A DNA stretch of 64,000 nucleotides from CBFFRJ01 sp051486985 (GCF_051486985.1 NZ_JAHVDV010000028.1:8352-72351), one strand, 5' to 3'; positions 39,399 through 48,115 are shown, counted from the first letter of the stretch. Notes: a model not told the origin generated them from the letters alone. A program made the numbers and translations.

Positions 39399-40078
39399 TG
39401 ATAATTTTAAATAAAGTGAGATTATTACTATTTTTTTTATTACCAGCAATCATATGTTCGTGTGATTCATATGAATATAAAAGAAATTTTTCTTTGAGTT
39501 CTGTAGCCAGTTTTCCATCAACGATACGTGAATTAAAAAACAGATGGTTTTTTTGTGAAAAATGCCTAAACAGTACGCAATGTAATTTAAATGATGTTAA
39601 GCAATGCAAAACAATTACGTTACCAGACAGGAATGAGGCCTTAAGTTTAGCTGTAGGAAGAGCCAACACTGAAGCAGTCCATTTTTTGGTCAGCACCACT
39701 AAAGCAGACGTCAATAGTGCCATTGGAGAATATAAGGAAACACCATTAATCGTTGCCGCATACTATGGAACAGAAAAACACAGAGAAATAGCAAACTTTT
39801 TGATCTCACATGGCGCAGATATTAATGCAACTGCACACGCCCCTACAGATACTGCATTAGTTACTGCTCTCTGGAAAAATAATATTGAATTCTCAATATT
39901 TCTACTCAAAAACGGGGCTGATCCCACAGTGACAGCATCAGGGAAAAAAGATGGCTATATTTGCTTGTATGCGATAGAAAAAAAGCAAGCTGAAATTATC
40001 CCATACATCCCCGACTGTTGTTCAACAGTCAAACAGGATTCACATTGGCTTCGTGAAGCTGGATATTTATGCCCATGA
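39398..40078 (+). CDS. Ankyrin-repeat lipoprotein, probable immunity protein for the Rhs toxin
   Basis: This 226-residue protein has its start in a TAATG overlap with rhs, so the two are translationally coupled, as immunity genes are. The N-terminus [20 protein letters not shown], then SC, is a lipoprotein signal with lipobox ICSC and Cys22. The next residue is Asp23, which in enterobacteria usually keeps lipoproteins in the inner membrane. Two or three ankyrin-type repeats follow at about residues 90-195 (NEALSLAVGRANTEAVHFL, ISHGADINATA, LLKNGADPTVTA). It is AT-rich like the toxin end. It should neutralise the phospholipase in the periplasm. Confidence 0.75.
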   Translation: MIILNKVRLLLFFLLPAIICSCDSYEYKRNFSLSSVASFPSTIRELKNRWFFCEKCLNSTQCNLNDVKQCKTITLPDRNEALSLAVGRANTEAVHFLVSTTKADVNSAIGEYKETPLIVAAYYGTEKHREIANFLISHGADINATAHAPTDTALVTALWKNNIEFSIFLLKNGADPTVTASGKKDGYICLYAIEKKQAEIIPYIPDCCSTVKQDSHWLREAGYLCP

Positions 40079-40240
40079 CATAATATCGTCTACTTATAGG
40101 GAGATATAAACATCTGTCGATATTTCTCTCAACTAAAATAAGCTTCCAGATAAACAACTCTCATGATCTGACTATTAGGATAAGGACAGCAGCATGAATA
40201 TCAAAAATACTTTATCTAATATACCGAATATGCATTCCTA

Positions 40241-41393
40241 AATAGCTGCGCGGAATAGTAGATCACTTTGAGGGAACTCAGCCCGGATTGTGCGATCTGA
40301 TCAATCGCCAAATCAAAACAAATCACCAACCGGACTGAGCGATGCCGATCATAGCACCAATTCCCCGTGACGAACGACGCCTGATGCAGAAAGCAATCCA
40401 TAAAACGCACGATAAAAATTATGCCCGCAGGCTGACGGCCATGCTGATGCTGCATCGGGGCGACCGCGTCAGCGATGTTGCAAGAACTCTCTGCTGCGCC
40501 CGTTCCTCCGTCGGACGCTGGATTAACTGGTTCACGCTGTCGGGTGTTGAAGGGCTGAAATAATTACCTGCCGGACGAACCCGTCGCTGGCCGTTTGAGC
40601 ATATCTGCACGTTATTACGTGAGCTGGTAAAACATGCTCCCGGCGATTTTGGCTACCAGCGTTCACGCTGGAGTACAGAACTGCTGGCAATAAAAATCAA
40701 CGAGATAACCGGATGCCAGTTACATGCAGGAACTGTACGTCGCTGGTTGCCTTCAGCGGGACTTGTGTGGCGCAGGGCTGCGCCAACCCTGCGTATCCGT
40801 GACCCGCATAAAGATGAAAAGATGGCGGCAATCCATAAAGCCCTGGACGAATACAGCGCAGAGCATCCGGTCTTTTATGAAGATGAAGTGGATATCCATC
40901 TTAATCCCAAAATTGGTGCGGACTGGCAGCTACGCGGACAGCAAAAACGTGTGGTCACGCCGGGACAGAATGAAAAATATTATCTGGCTGGCGCGCTGCA
41001 TAGCGGAACAGGTAAAGTCAGTTATGTGGGTGGAAACAGTAAAAGTTCAGCATTATTTATCAGTCTGTTAAAGCATCTGAAAGCGACATACCGACGGGCA
41101 AAAACGATAACGCTCATCGTGGACAACTATATTATCCACAAAAGCCGGGAAACACCGCGCTGGCTGAAGCAGAATCCGAAGTTCAGGTTGATTTATCAGC
41201 CAGTGTACTCGCCATGGGTAAATCATGTTGAACAGCTATGGCAGGCGCTTCATGACACGATAACACGCAATCATCAGTGCCGTTCAATGTGGCAACTACT
41301 GAAAAAGGTTCATCATTTTATGGAAACCGTCAGCCCATTCCCAGGAGGCAAACATGGGCTGGCAAAAGTGTAGCGGTATTAGGCGCAGCTATT
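40241..41393. mobile_element. IS630-family insertion sequence
   Basis: Perfect inverted repeats AATAGCTGCGC (40241-40251) and GCGCAGCTATT (41383-41393) flank one transposase gene. A TA dinucleotide sits just outside each end, the target duplication of the IS630/Tc1 superfamily. The total is 1153 bases. It lies between the ankyrin gene and the Fic gene. Confidence 0.9.
40342..41373 (+). pseudogene. IS630-family transposase with in-frame stop
   Basis: The frame reads MPIIAPIPRDERRLMQKAIH through a helix-turn-helix (VSDVARTLCCARSSVGRWINWF) to GVEGLK, then a TAA at 40561-40563. The same frame resumes directly (LPAGRTRRWPFEHICTLL) and runs to the end (PFPGGKHGLAKV). The DDE catalytic residues lie in the second part (FYEDEVDIH, LIVDNYIIHKS, SPWVNHVEQLW). 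A single base change therefore splits a 343-codon transposase at codon 74. Unless the stop is suppressed, the element cannot move on its own. Confidence 0.9.
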
Positions 41394-41438
41394 TAGTCTG
41401 CTCTTAAACTTAAATTGTCAGTCAATGATATTTTGACA

Positions 41439-42581
41439 TCACAAATCAGGAATAAACCCTTCTTCCCGAAGAACCTTAATCACCCCACGAATCAGATACG
41501 AATTAGAAAACTTCGCCGTATAGGTACGCGCCCCTTCTTCTACTGGCTGGAGCAGTCCCCGCTCAATCAGCTTACCAAGCTGATAAGTCACCTGCGTCGG
41601 CTTCAGGTCCGGTAAAACAGCGCGTAGGTCGCCCGCTTTTATCGTTCCTAACTCAACAGAACGTTTCAGAACCTTCGATTCCAGCGGATTTATCAGCCCC
41701 CTCTCCGACGAAAAATCGATAGCCGGATACAGAATTTTTTCGCTCAGGAAAGCGTGATTTGTCAGTTGATCGACTTTCTTCAGCTCAGAGGAGATCCCTG
41801 AAAGCACATATAAACACCATTCTTCCAGCCCCTGCTCTGTTCCCTTATCGGCTAACGAAAGCATGGCGTAATAGCGTTCACGATCGTTACAGAATACCGC
41901 TGTCGGATTGAGAACCCGACCACCTGCCTGAACATTAAAACCATACTTTATAAGCAACGCGTAGGTCAGCAATCTGACGGTTCTGCCATTACCGTTGCCA
42001 AAAGGATGTATCCAGCCAAAGCGATGATGTACCAGAGCAATCTTCATCAGATCGTACTTTGGCTTATCGGCACGGTTAATAAAGGCGGTCAGTTCCGCCA
42101 TATAATCAGGAACGCGGATGTGGTCCGGCGGTAAATGGTCAGACTGAGCAATGCTGACGTTATGTTGCCGATATGCACCGGGCGTTCTGTCGCCTTCCTG
42201 TTGCAGCCCGGCGACCGCCAGACTATGCAACTCGCGGATAAAATATTCCGTTATGTCATCGCCATTGCTCAGATATTCATCGATGAACTCCATCGCGGCT
42301 TCAATGTTGTTAATTTCTTTGAGCTGGTCCGTCGAACTTTGTGTTCCTTCCACTTTGCTTTCAACATAGTCAGCAAGTGTAGTGTGGTTTCCTTCAATCC
42401 TTGCAGAGCCAAGGCTCTCCAGCATGTGGAAAACGGCCTTCATCTGCGCAAAAAGGATGGGATGAACGTCGGTTTCCAGCCGCAGATGCCGGAGGATCTC
42501 TAGTTCCGTCAGCGCGTCGACCAAAGGGGAGTCAAAGCTGGGGTTCAGAAGCGAGAGTTCAAAGTGATTAAATTGAGCCAT
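41439..42581 (-). CDS. Fic-family protein (probable AMPylase), class II autoinhibited
   Basis: This 380-residue protein carries the complete Fic motif [12 protein letters not shown] with catalytic His192. It also has an N-terminal inhibitory helix motif S59-A-R-I-E63-G-N, which fits the (S/T)xxxE(G/N) rule of class II Fic proteins. The C-terminal 90 residues ([20 protein letters not shown]) form a winged helix that could bind DNA or nucleic acid. Fic enzymes transfer AMP, or sometimes other groups, to target proteins. The target here is unknown. It stands alone, with no separate antitoxin gene next to it. Confidence 0.88.
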   Translation of the reverse strand: MAQFNHFELSLLNPSFDSPLVDALTELEILRHLRLETDVHPILFAQMKAVFHMLESLGSARIEGNHTTLADYVESKVEGTQSSTDQLKEINNIEAAMEFIDEYLSNGDDITEYFIRELHSLAVAGLQQEGDRTPGAYRQHNVSIAQSDHLPPDHIRVPDYMAELTAFINRADKPKYDLMKIALVHHRFGWIHPFGNGNGRTVRLLTYALLIKYGFNVQAGGRVLNPTAVFCNDRERYYAMLSLADKGTEQGLEEWCLYVLSGISSELKKVDQLTNHAFLSEKILYPAIDFSSERGLINPLESKVLKRSVELGTIKAGDLRAVLPDLKPTQVTYQLGKLIERGLLQPVEEGARTYTAKFSNSYLIRGVIKVLREEGFIPDL

Positions 42582-42774
42582 AATGTTTAGTTATCTCAAC
42601 TGGTGCATGACGATATCTCAAAAGTATAGCAAAAATACTAATAGAATCTATCAATTAGAAAATACACCAATTTTAATTATCTCAAAAATCATTGTTCAAA
42701 CATATCAAATGTATGTTTGGAAGATATTCAACACAAAGGGGGATGGGGTTTTTTCTGCATCATGCATTATGGAA

Positions 42775-42891
42775 TCGTTATGTGTGGAGTTCTGACCGTG
42801 ATATGTGGACCTCAGACCGTTATGTGTGGAGTTCCATCCACTATATGTGGACCTCAGACCGTTATGTGTGGACCTGACTCCACACATAACG
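42775..42891. repeat. 21-bp tandem repeat array ending in a perfect hairpin
   Basis: Five consecutive units of 21 bases (the last 19) start at 42775, 42796, 42817, 42838 and 42859. Units alternate between two forms, GTTATGTGTGGAGTT and ATATGTGGACCTCAGA, giving a 42-base higher-order period. The array ends with CGTTATGTGTGGA (42860-42872) facing its perfect inverse TCCACACATAACG (42879-42891) across 6 bases. There are no spacers, so this is not CRISPR. It lies in the gap between the Fic gene and the JetD remnant. Confidence 0.85.
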
Positions 42892-42976
42892 AAACCATTA
42901 TCCATTTCTGCACCGATTTTTGCGACAACCATGAGAAAATACCGCGTAAACTGCCCCCGCAGCCAGCATGATCTCC

Positions 42977-43558
42977 TTAGTTCTCTTTTCCCCACCTGAC
43001 CAGCGCCTCTTCAACTAGCCCCGCAGGCAAAAATTCCTGCTCCAGACGACCACGCGGTAAGCAGGTTAAGTAGCGATAAAAATCGATCTCTTCATTAAGC
43101 AAGCCATCAGGTATTGCTTGCTGCGCTTTTACCGGTTCAGGAACGGCGCTATAGCTGGCATATTGCTCAAACAATTCACGGTTCATGAGCAGAACATCAA
43201 GCGTCGGACGACAGCGCCTGGCTCTCGCCAGCATCAGTAGCCCCCAGCTATCCATGTCCCCCCAATAGGCAACGTGTTTTTCATCCAGAACTGAGCTGGA
43301 TAACCATTGCACGTCAAGGCCACACCCTAAAATCGCGATAGTGTTAGATAACGCTGGGAGCTGGTGCAGACACTGTTCATTTTCAATCACCAGAATCCGC
43401 GACGCGGGCAATGTCGTTTCCGCCAGTTCCGCCGTCGTCACCCGGCATTTTTTAAAAGGGAGCAATCCTGGCGACTTCAATACCCAACGGATTAGTTTTG
43501 ACGTTAACGCAGTTTGGTTTAATTTCACCAGTACCCGCAGCAGGGGTAAGATCAACAA
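42977..43558 (-). pseudogene. JetD (Wadjet, DUF2220) C-terminal toprim remnant
   Basis: About 160 residues match the C-terminal nuclease domain of JetD from Wadjet anti-plasmid systems: VTTAELAETTLPASRILVIENEQ, then IAILGCGLDVQWL, then HVAYWGDMDSWGLLML, where Glu and the Asp pair are toprim metal ligands. The end, EQEFLPAGLVEEALVRWGKEN, is intact. Similarity fades upstream of about 43455, and the first 35 codons of this frame lie over another gene in a different frame. jetA, jetB, jetC and the N-terminal part of JetD are missing, so the system is not functional. Confidence 0.65.
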
Positions 43559-43817
43559 GTTGTCTTGCTGTCATGAAACCATAAGGTTTACCCGGACTGA
43601 TTTCCTCCTTCACCTCCACAACACCAGCATAATATATTTCTTTCACCCCAAATTCGTATTTTCTACCCGATTCTGCAAAAGGTGGGAGAAGTGTACTCAA
43701 AATACTATTTGAATAAACGCTCTCCTCCCCGTTATATTTTGCAAGTTGCTGGAAGAAAAAAATTTCTTTTTGCTTCGAGGATTTATTAGTTACTACAATT
43801 TTAATTTCAGTAGGCAT
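43452..43817 (-). CDS. Unknown protein, probably truncated
   Basis: This 121-residue frame starts MPTEIKIVVTNKSSKQKEIFFFQQ with a plausible ATG at 43817. The TNKS..KEIFFFQQ.A.Y.G...VYSNS pattern resembles beta-rich proteins of unknown function seen in soil bacteria. They are normally longer, so this one appears to be cut at its C-terminus where the JetD remnant begins. No signal peptide is seen. The junction may be a recombination scar. Confidence 0.5.
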   Translation of the reverse strand: MPTEIKIVVTNKSSKQKEIFFFQQLAKYNGEESVYSNSILSTLLPPFAESGRKYEFGVKEIYYAGVVEVKEEISPGKPYGFMTARQLVDLTPAAGTGEIKPNCVNVKTNPLGIEVARIAPF

Positions 43818-44355
43818 AAGTCATCTTTCCATATGAAAAATATCGACTAACAATGCTCTATTTACATGAGGAGAAGTTTCTACTGGGTAAATGAAACATT
43901 CCATAAGCAAGTTAAAAATGCTTTTTTAATAATTAACTTGCCTGCTTATTAATATGGGCGTGAAGCTCGCTTAATTTTGTGAAGATAGTCACATAAACCA
44001 ACCATAGATCGATTTTAACGATCAATAACAAGTTAACAATAGGATTTATGAATCAATATTCAACATACATATCTTTAGATATATAAAATATCCAAATAGC
44101 GGATTAAGCGTTACTCGAACACTTCTGTATCAGCCTAAGAGTTAGCGATCGGTGACAGAAAATCAGAGATACCCTGCCCATCCAAAAACCACATAAAAAT
44201 CATGGTATTGCATTAACATTTTTTAACATTAACTATTTACATGGTAACGATAATTCATATCATCTTGATAATTACTATCACCTGCGAAGGTGATGTTGGC
44301 GTAATGCGGGGCATCCATGCCGCCGAAACCTCGATAAATCAGGACGATCCTAATA
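43818..44355. promoter_or_regulatory. AT-rich gap with Fur boxes upstream of iutA
   Basis: The 538-base gap is AT-rich and has no convincing gene. At 44249-44282, GATAATTCATATCATC and TGATAATTACTATCA resemble two overlapping Fur boxes (consensus GATAATGATAATCATTATC). They lie about 75-105 bases before the iutA ATG, so iron repression of the receptor is likely. Confidence 0.65.
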
Positions 44356-46545
44356 ATGAAATCCCGTTGCTCCTGGGCATTAAGCCCTTGTTTACTAATG
44401 ATGCTCGCTGCAAATGCATCGGCTGAAGAACAAAAAGAAGAGACCCTGGTGGTGGCCGCCAGCCGTGCGAATCACAGCGTTGCTGATATGGCGCAGACCA
44501 CCTGGGTTATTGAACAGGCTGAAATTGAACAGCAGGTTCAGGGCGGGAAAGAGTTCAAAGAGGTGCTGGCTCAGCTGATTCCCGGAATGGACGTCAGCAG
44601 TCAGGGGCGTACCAACTACGGCATGAACATGCGCGGGCGTTCGATGATGGTGATGGTTGACGGCGTGCGCTTAAACTCCTCACGCAGCGACAGCCGTCAG
44701 TTGGACGCCATCGATCCGTTTAACATTGCCCGCGTCGAAGTCATCTCCGGTGCCACTTCCCTCTACGGCGGGGGGAGTACCGGCGGCTTAATCAATATCG
44801 TTACCAAAAAAGGTCAGCCGGAAACCGAAGCGGAGTTTCAGACCGGCCTCAAAACCGGCTTCAACAGCCATAACGATAATGATGAAAACGTGGCGGCGGC
44901 GGTCAGCGGCGGAAACGATAACGCGTCGGGCCGTCTGTCGGTGGCGTATCAGCGCTTCGGCGGCTGGTATGACGGCAAAGGCAACGAGGTCAACATCGAT
45001 AATACCCAGACCGGTCTGCAATATTCTGACCGTCTGGACGTGATGGGCACCGGCACGCTGAACATTGACGATCGTCAGCAACTGCAGCTCACCACCCAGT
45101 ATTACAAAAGCGAATCCGACGGTAAGCATGGCCTGTACCTTGGCGAGAACTTCTCGGCGGTGACCGGTTCCGGCAACGCGTACAACAAGAACAATCTCGA
45201 CGCTGACCGCATCCCCGGCACCGAGCGCCACCTGATCAACCTGCAATATTCCAACACCGATTTCTGGGGCCAGGATCTCGTCGCACAGATTTATTATCGT
45301 GATGAGAGCCTGACGTTTTACCCCTTCCCGACCCTGGCCGGCGGCCGGGTGACCAGCATTGGCGCGTCGCAGCAAAAAACCGACTTCTATGGCGGCAAAC
45401 TTACTGTTAACAGCAAACCGCTGGAGGATTTGACCCTGACGTGGGGTGTCGATGCCGAACACGAAGAATTCGATGCCAACCAGCAATTTTTCGACCTCAA
45501 CAAAGCGGCGGCCAGTGGCGGCATGAAGCTCGACAACGCCTGGAACGTTGACCGCTATCCGGGCTACAGCATCACAAACCTCGCCCCCTTCCTGCAGAGC
45601 AGTTACGACATCTCCGCCGTCACTTTGAGCGCTGGGGTGCGCTACCAGTACACGGAAAATAAGGTCGATGACTTCATTGGTTATAGTCAGCAGCAGGCCA
45701 TCGCCACGGGTAAGGCGACATCCGCAGACGCCGTGCCGGGCGGAAAAACGGACTACAACAACCTGCTGTTTAATGCCGGGATTCTGGGCCATCTGACCGA
45801 GCGTCAGCAGCTGTGGTTTAACTTCTCACAAGGGTTTGAGATCCCGGATCTGGCGAAATATTACGGATCTGGTACCTATCAGCTGCAAAATGGCCACTAT
45901 CGTCTGGTCAACAGCGTAAACGTCAATGACTCGAAACTCGACGGCATCAAAGTCGATGCCTACGAACTGGGCTGGCGTTTCACCGGCGATAATCTGCGCA
46001 CGCAGATTGCTGGCTATTACTCGCTTTCTGACAAGACCATCAACATCAACAAGACCGACATGACCATCAATATTGAAGATGATAAGCGCCGCATCTATGG
46101 TGTTGAAGGTCAAGTGGATTACTTCTTTACCGACAGCGAGTGGAGTACCGGTGCGAACTTTAACGCCATCAGGTCGCAAACCCGCGTCGACGGGAAATGG
46201 GAAAAGCTGACGGTAGACAGCGCCAGCCCATCAAAAATGAGCGCCTGGGTAACCTGGGCTCCGGGCGACTGGACGCTGCGCCTGCAAAGCACGCAGACGT
46301 TTGACCTCTCTGACGAAGCCGGTAAGCACATTGACGGCTATAACACTGTCGATCTGTTAGGCAGCTACCTGCTGCCGGTGGGCAAGCTGAGCTTCAGTGT
46401 GGAAAACCTGCTGGATGAAGATTACACCACCGCCTGGGGACAGCGCGCACCGGGCCTCTACAGCCCCACCTACGGTGCTGAGAACCTCTATACCTACAAA
46501 GGTCGTGGCCGTACCTTTGGCCTGAATTACTCGGTATTGTTCTGA
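44356..46545 (+). CDS. iutA: IutA-like TonB-dependent ferric aerobactin receptor
   Basis: This 729-residue outer-membrane receptor has a signal peptide ending ANASA, a TonB box ETLVV (residues 29-33), a plug domain and a 22-strand barrel ending in RTFGLNYSVLF. It shares long stretches with plasmid-borne IutA, such as MAQTTWVIE, LIPGMDVSS, VDGVRLNSSRSDSRQLD, SLYGGGSTGGLINIVTKKG and DKRRIYGVEG. It should import ferric aerobactin or a related hydroxamate-citrate siderophore. The biosynthesis genes iucABCD are not nearby, so it may scavenge siderophores made by others. Fur boxes precede it. Confidence 0.88.
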   Translation: MKSRCSWALSPCLLMMLAANASAEEQKEETLVVAASRANHSVADMAQTTWVIEQAEIEQQVQGGKEFKEVLAQLIPGMDVSSQGRTNYGMNMRGRSMMVMVDGVRLNSSRSDSRQLDAIDPFNIARVEVISGATSLYGGGSTGGLINIVTKKGQPETEAEFQTGLKTGFNSHNDNDENVAAAVSGGNDNASGRLSVAYQRFGGWYDGKGNEVNIDNTQTGLQYSDRLDVMGTGTLNIDDRQQLQLTTQYYKSESDGKHGLYLGENFSAVTGSGNAYNKNNLDADRIPGTERHLINLQYSNTDFWGQDLVAQIYYRDESLTFYPFPTLAGGRVTSIGASQQKTDFYGGKLTVNSKPLEDLTLTWGVDAEHEEFDANQQFFDLNKAAASGGMKLDNAWNVDRYPGYSITNLAPFLQSSYDISAVTLSAGVRYQYTENKVDDFIGYSQQQAIATGKATSADAVPGGKTDYNNLLFNAGILGHLTERQQLWFNFSQGFEIPDLAKYYGSGTYQLQNGHYRLVNSVNVNDSKLDGIKVDAYELGWRFTGDNLRTQIAGYYSLSDKTININKTDMTINIEDDKRRIYGVEGQVDYFFTDSEWSTGANFNAIRSQTRVDGKWEKLTVDSASPSKMSAWVTWAPGDWTLRLQSTQTFDLSDEAGKHIDGYNTVDLLGSYLLPVGKLSFSVENLLDEDYTTAWGQRAPGLYSPTYGAENLYTYKGRGRTFGLNYSVLF

Positions 46546-46552
46546 TAATCCG

Positions 46553-46582
46553 TGCCGCCTGCAATGTGGGCGGCAGTTTTTT
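46553..46582 (+). terminator. iutA terminator
   Basis: CCGCCT and GGCGG pair across a short loop and are followed by TTTTTT, directly after the iutA stop. Confidence 0.75.
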
Positions 46583-47094
46583 ACTCTGAACAGCGTCACT
46601 CCCCCGGCCGTACGCAGCCAGCGCGGGGCTTTCATTCCCGCCGCAAAGAACATCACCAGGTCATACAGCAAGCCTCGTATCTCTTTCTTAACATCTGCGA
46701 GATGCCCTTCCCTGCGAACACGTTGGTCAGCGCCTGGCAGTAGCGGCAAAGCCCGGTGCGTTCAGGTTCGAAACGGGGGCGCTTTCAGGGCGAACATCGG
46801 CCGTCAGGCTGGCAACAAGATGAGCAGGAATGGGCTCCAGCAAGATGGGTCCGGGCAGGTTCAGGCAGGAACGGAGCCTGCTATAAAGCGCTTTTTCAAC
46901 CTGGAGATCGTCGTTATCTATCAGGGCTTCGGCGATGGGTTGTATTAAAAGATCCCGACGTTCAGTTATGGGACACGCTGTTTGATGCAGTTGGTCAGTT
47001 TATGAAGTAGAAATCACCCGGATCAATTATTCATCCTTAGGTGCCATGAAAAATGTTACGCCGATAACCAACGGTAAGTGACCACATGCAGAGA
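46583..47094. other. Unassigned region after iutA
   Basis: No clear gene is present. On the minus strand, coding-like stretches in two frames can be read (for example ERRDLLIQPIAEALIDNDD at about 46950, then RTGLCRYCQALTNVFAGKG at about 46730), broken by stops. This suggests a decayed gene of unknown family. Confidence 0.35.
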
Positions 47095-47334
47095 TCATTT
47101 TTTATCCTCCCATAGATCTGACGCCATCATGATTTTACACAACGCTGCATTGGGCGCAGGTGGCCTATTCAGACGATCGATACATGCCTGATACTTAACT
47201 GGATCATCTACGAAAATTCGCTGTTCAAATAGTACACTTTCGGCGGGGCTGCCATCGATAGGCTGATTCTCATCAGTAGAGACGAACAAATCCAGCAGGT
47301 CGTGAATGTTCGGGTTATTTTTTGATAAAGGCAT
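47095..47334 (-). CDS. DUF1778 (TacA-type) antitoxin-like fragment
   Basis: This 79-residue frame (from MPLSKNNPNIHDLL) ends with SVLFEQRIFVDDPVKYQA, PPAPNAALCKIM and DLWEDKK. That resembles the C-terminal, toxin-binding tail of DUF1778 antitoxins such as TacA and AtaR. The ribbon-helix-helix DNA-binding part expected at the N-terminus is not recognisable. No GNAT acetyltransferase toxin gene follows. It is probably an orphan or a truncated relic. Confidence 0.45.
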   Translation of the reverse strand: MPLSKNNPNIHDLLDLFVSTDENQPIDGSPAESVLFEQRIFVDDPVKYQACIDRLNRPPAPNAALCKIMMASDLWEDKK

Positions 47335-47441
47335 AACCAATCGCTTTCTCAGGTGGGGAAAATTCATTATGCACACTGCAGAAACCTGATGTTATTACTG
47401 GACCTTCGACTAACCCGCCTTCCGGCGGGTCATCACTTCCC

Positions 47442-48026
47442 TCAGCCAAACACCCTCTCCCCCAGCGTCCGTCCTTTGTCCAGATACCCCTCCCCGCTTC
47501 CCAGTTCCGGCAGCAACAAAAGTTCAGAGGCTTTGACCTGGGCGCCGCAGTAATCAAAAATGCCGTGAGCGATCTGCGCATTAAAGGCGGCTGTATAACC
47601 GTGGCGGTCGTAAGCGCCCTGGCTGGCGGCCCCGAGGCCGATAATGTGTACGGGCAGGTGGCCGAGCTTTTTGACTACCTCACCTTCGGCGGTCTCTTCA
47701 TATGCCCAACCGTGGGTAAACACGCGGTCAATCCAGCCTTTGAGCAGTGCAGGCATTGACCACCAGTAGACCGGGAACACCAGCACCAGCGCATCGGCCT
47801 TATCAATTCGCGCCTGCTCTGCCACAATCTCTGCAGGCAATGAACCGGAAAGTTTAAATGCCGCGAAGTCCTGGGCGGTAAAGGTGGGGTTAAAACCTTC
47901 GGCGGTCAGATCAACAATATCGGCGGTGTGCTGCGCACTGGCGGTGATCCCTTTCGCCACGGCCGCAGCCACGTGATGGGTTAACGCGTCTTTGTCAGGA
48001 TGAGAAACAACGATTAAAGCATGCAT
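47442..48026 (-). CDS. Flavodoxin-fold NAD(P)H:quinone oxidoreductase
   Basis: This 194-residue protein of the flavodoxin_2 family has HALIVVSHPDKDALTH at the FMN-phosphate loop and FPVYWWSMPALLKGWIDRVF, a hallmark of KefF/MdaB/YwrO-like quinone reductases. The GLGAASQGAYDRHGY region also fits. It should reduce quinones with two electrons in the cytoplasm, protecting against redox stress. It is divergent from a TetR gene across a 16-base-arm palindrome and is almost certainly repressed by it. The Met at 48026 starts the conserved domain. Confidence 0.88.
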   Translation of the reverse strand: MHALIVVSHPDKDALTHHVAAAVAKGITASAQHTADIVDLTAEGFNPTFTAQDFAAFKLSGSLPAEIVAEQARIDKADALVLVFPVYWWSMPALLKGWIDRVFTHGWAYEETAEGEVVKKLGHLPVHIIGLGAASQGAYDRHGYTAAFNAQIAHGIFDYCGAQVKASELLLLPELGSGEGYLDKGRTLGERVFG

Positions 48027-48068
48027 AAGGCGACTCCTGGTTGCGGGATGGCGTAAGCAAACGTACTC

Positions 48069-48115
48069 TATATACCAAAGGTAAGTTATGCTCATTAAGT
48101 TACCTTTGGTATATA
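48069..48115. promoter_or_regulatory. TetR-type operator palindrome
   Basis: TATATACCAAAGGTAA (48069-48084) and its exact inverse TTACCTTTGGTATATA (48100-48115) are separated by 15 bases. They lie between the quinone reductase and the TetR gene, where they can control both. Confidence 0.85.

Noticed and set aside
40194..40240. Short reading frame (MNIKNTLSNIPNMHS) with a ribosome site, cut by the IS630 element
   Set aside because: It meets a stop codon at the insertion point even if the IS is removed, so there is no evidence of a longer gene.
42775..42891. Possible CRISPR array
   Set aside because: The 21-bp units are directly adjacent with no unique spacers, and no cas genes are near.
44241..44426. 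61-codon frame over the Fur region and iutA start
   Set aside because: It runs through the operator region and into iutA in another frame, with no conserved features.
46357..46749. 130-codon minus-strand frame over the iutA end
   Set aside because: Half of it is antisense to iutA, and the remainder has no recognisable domain.
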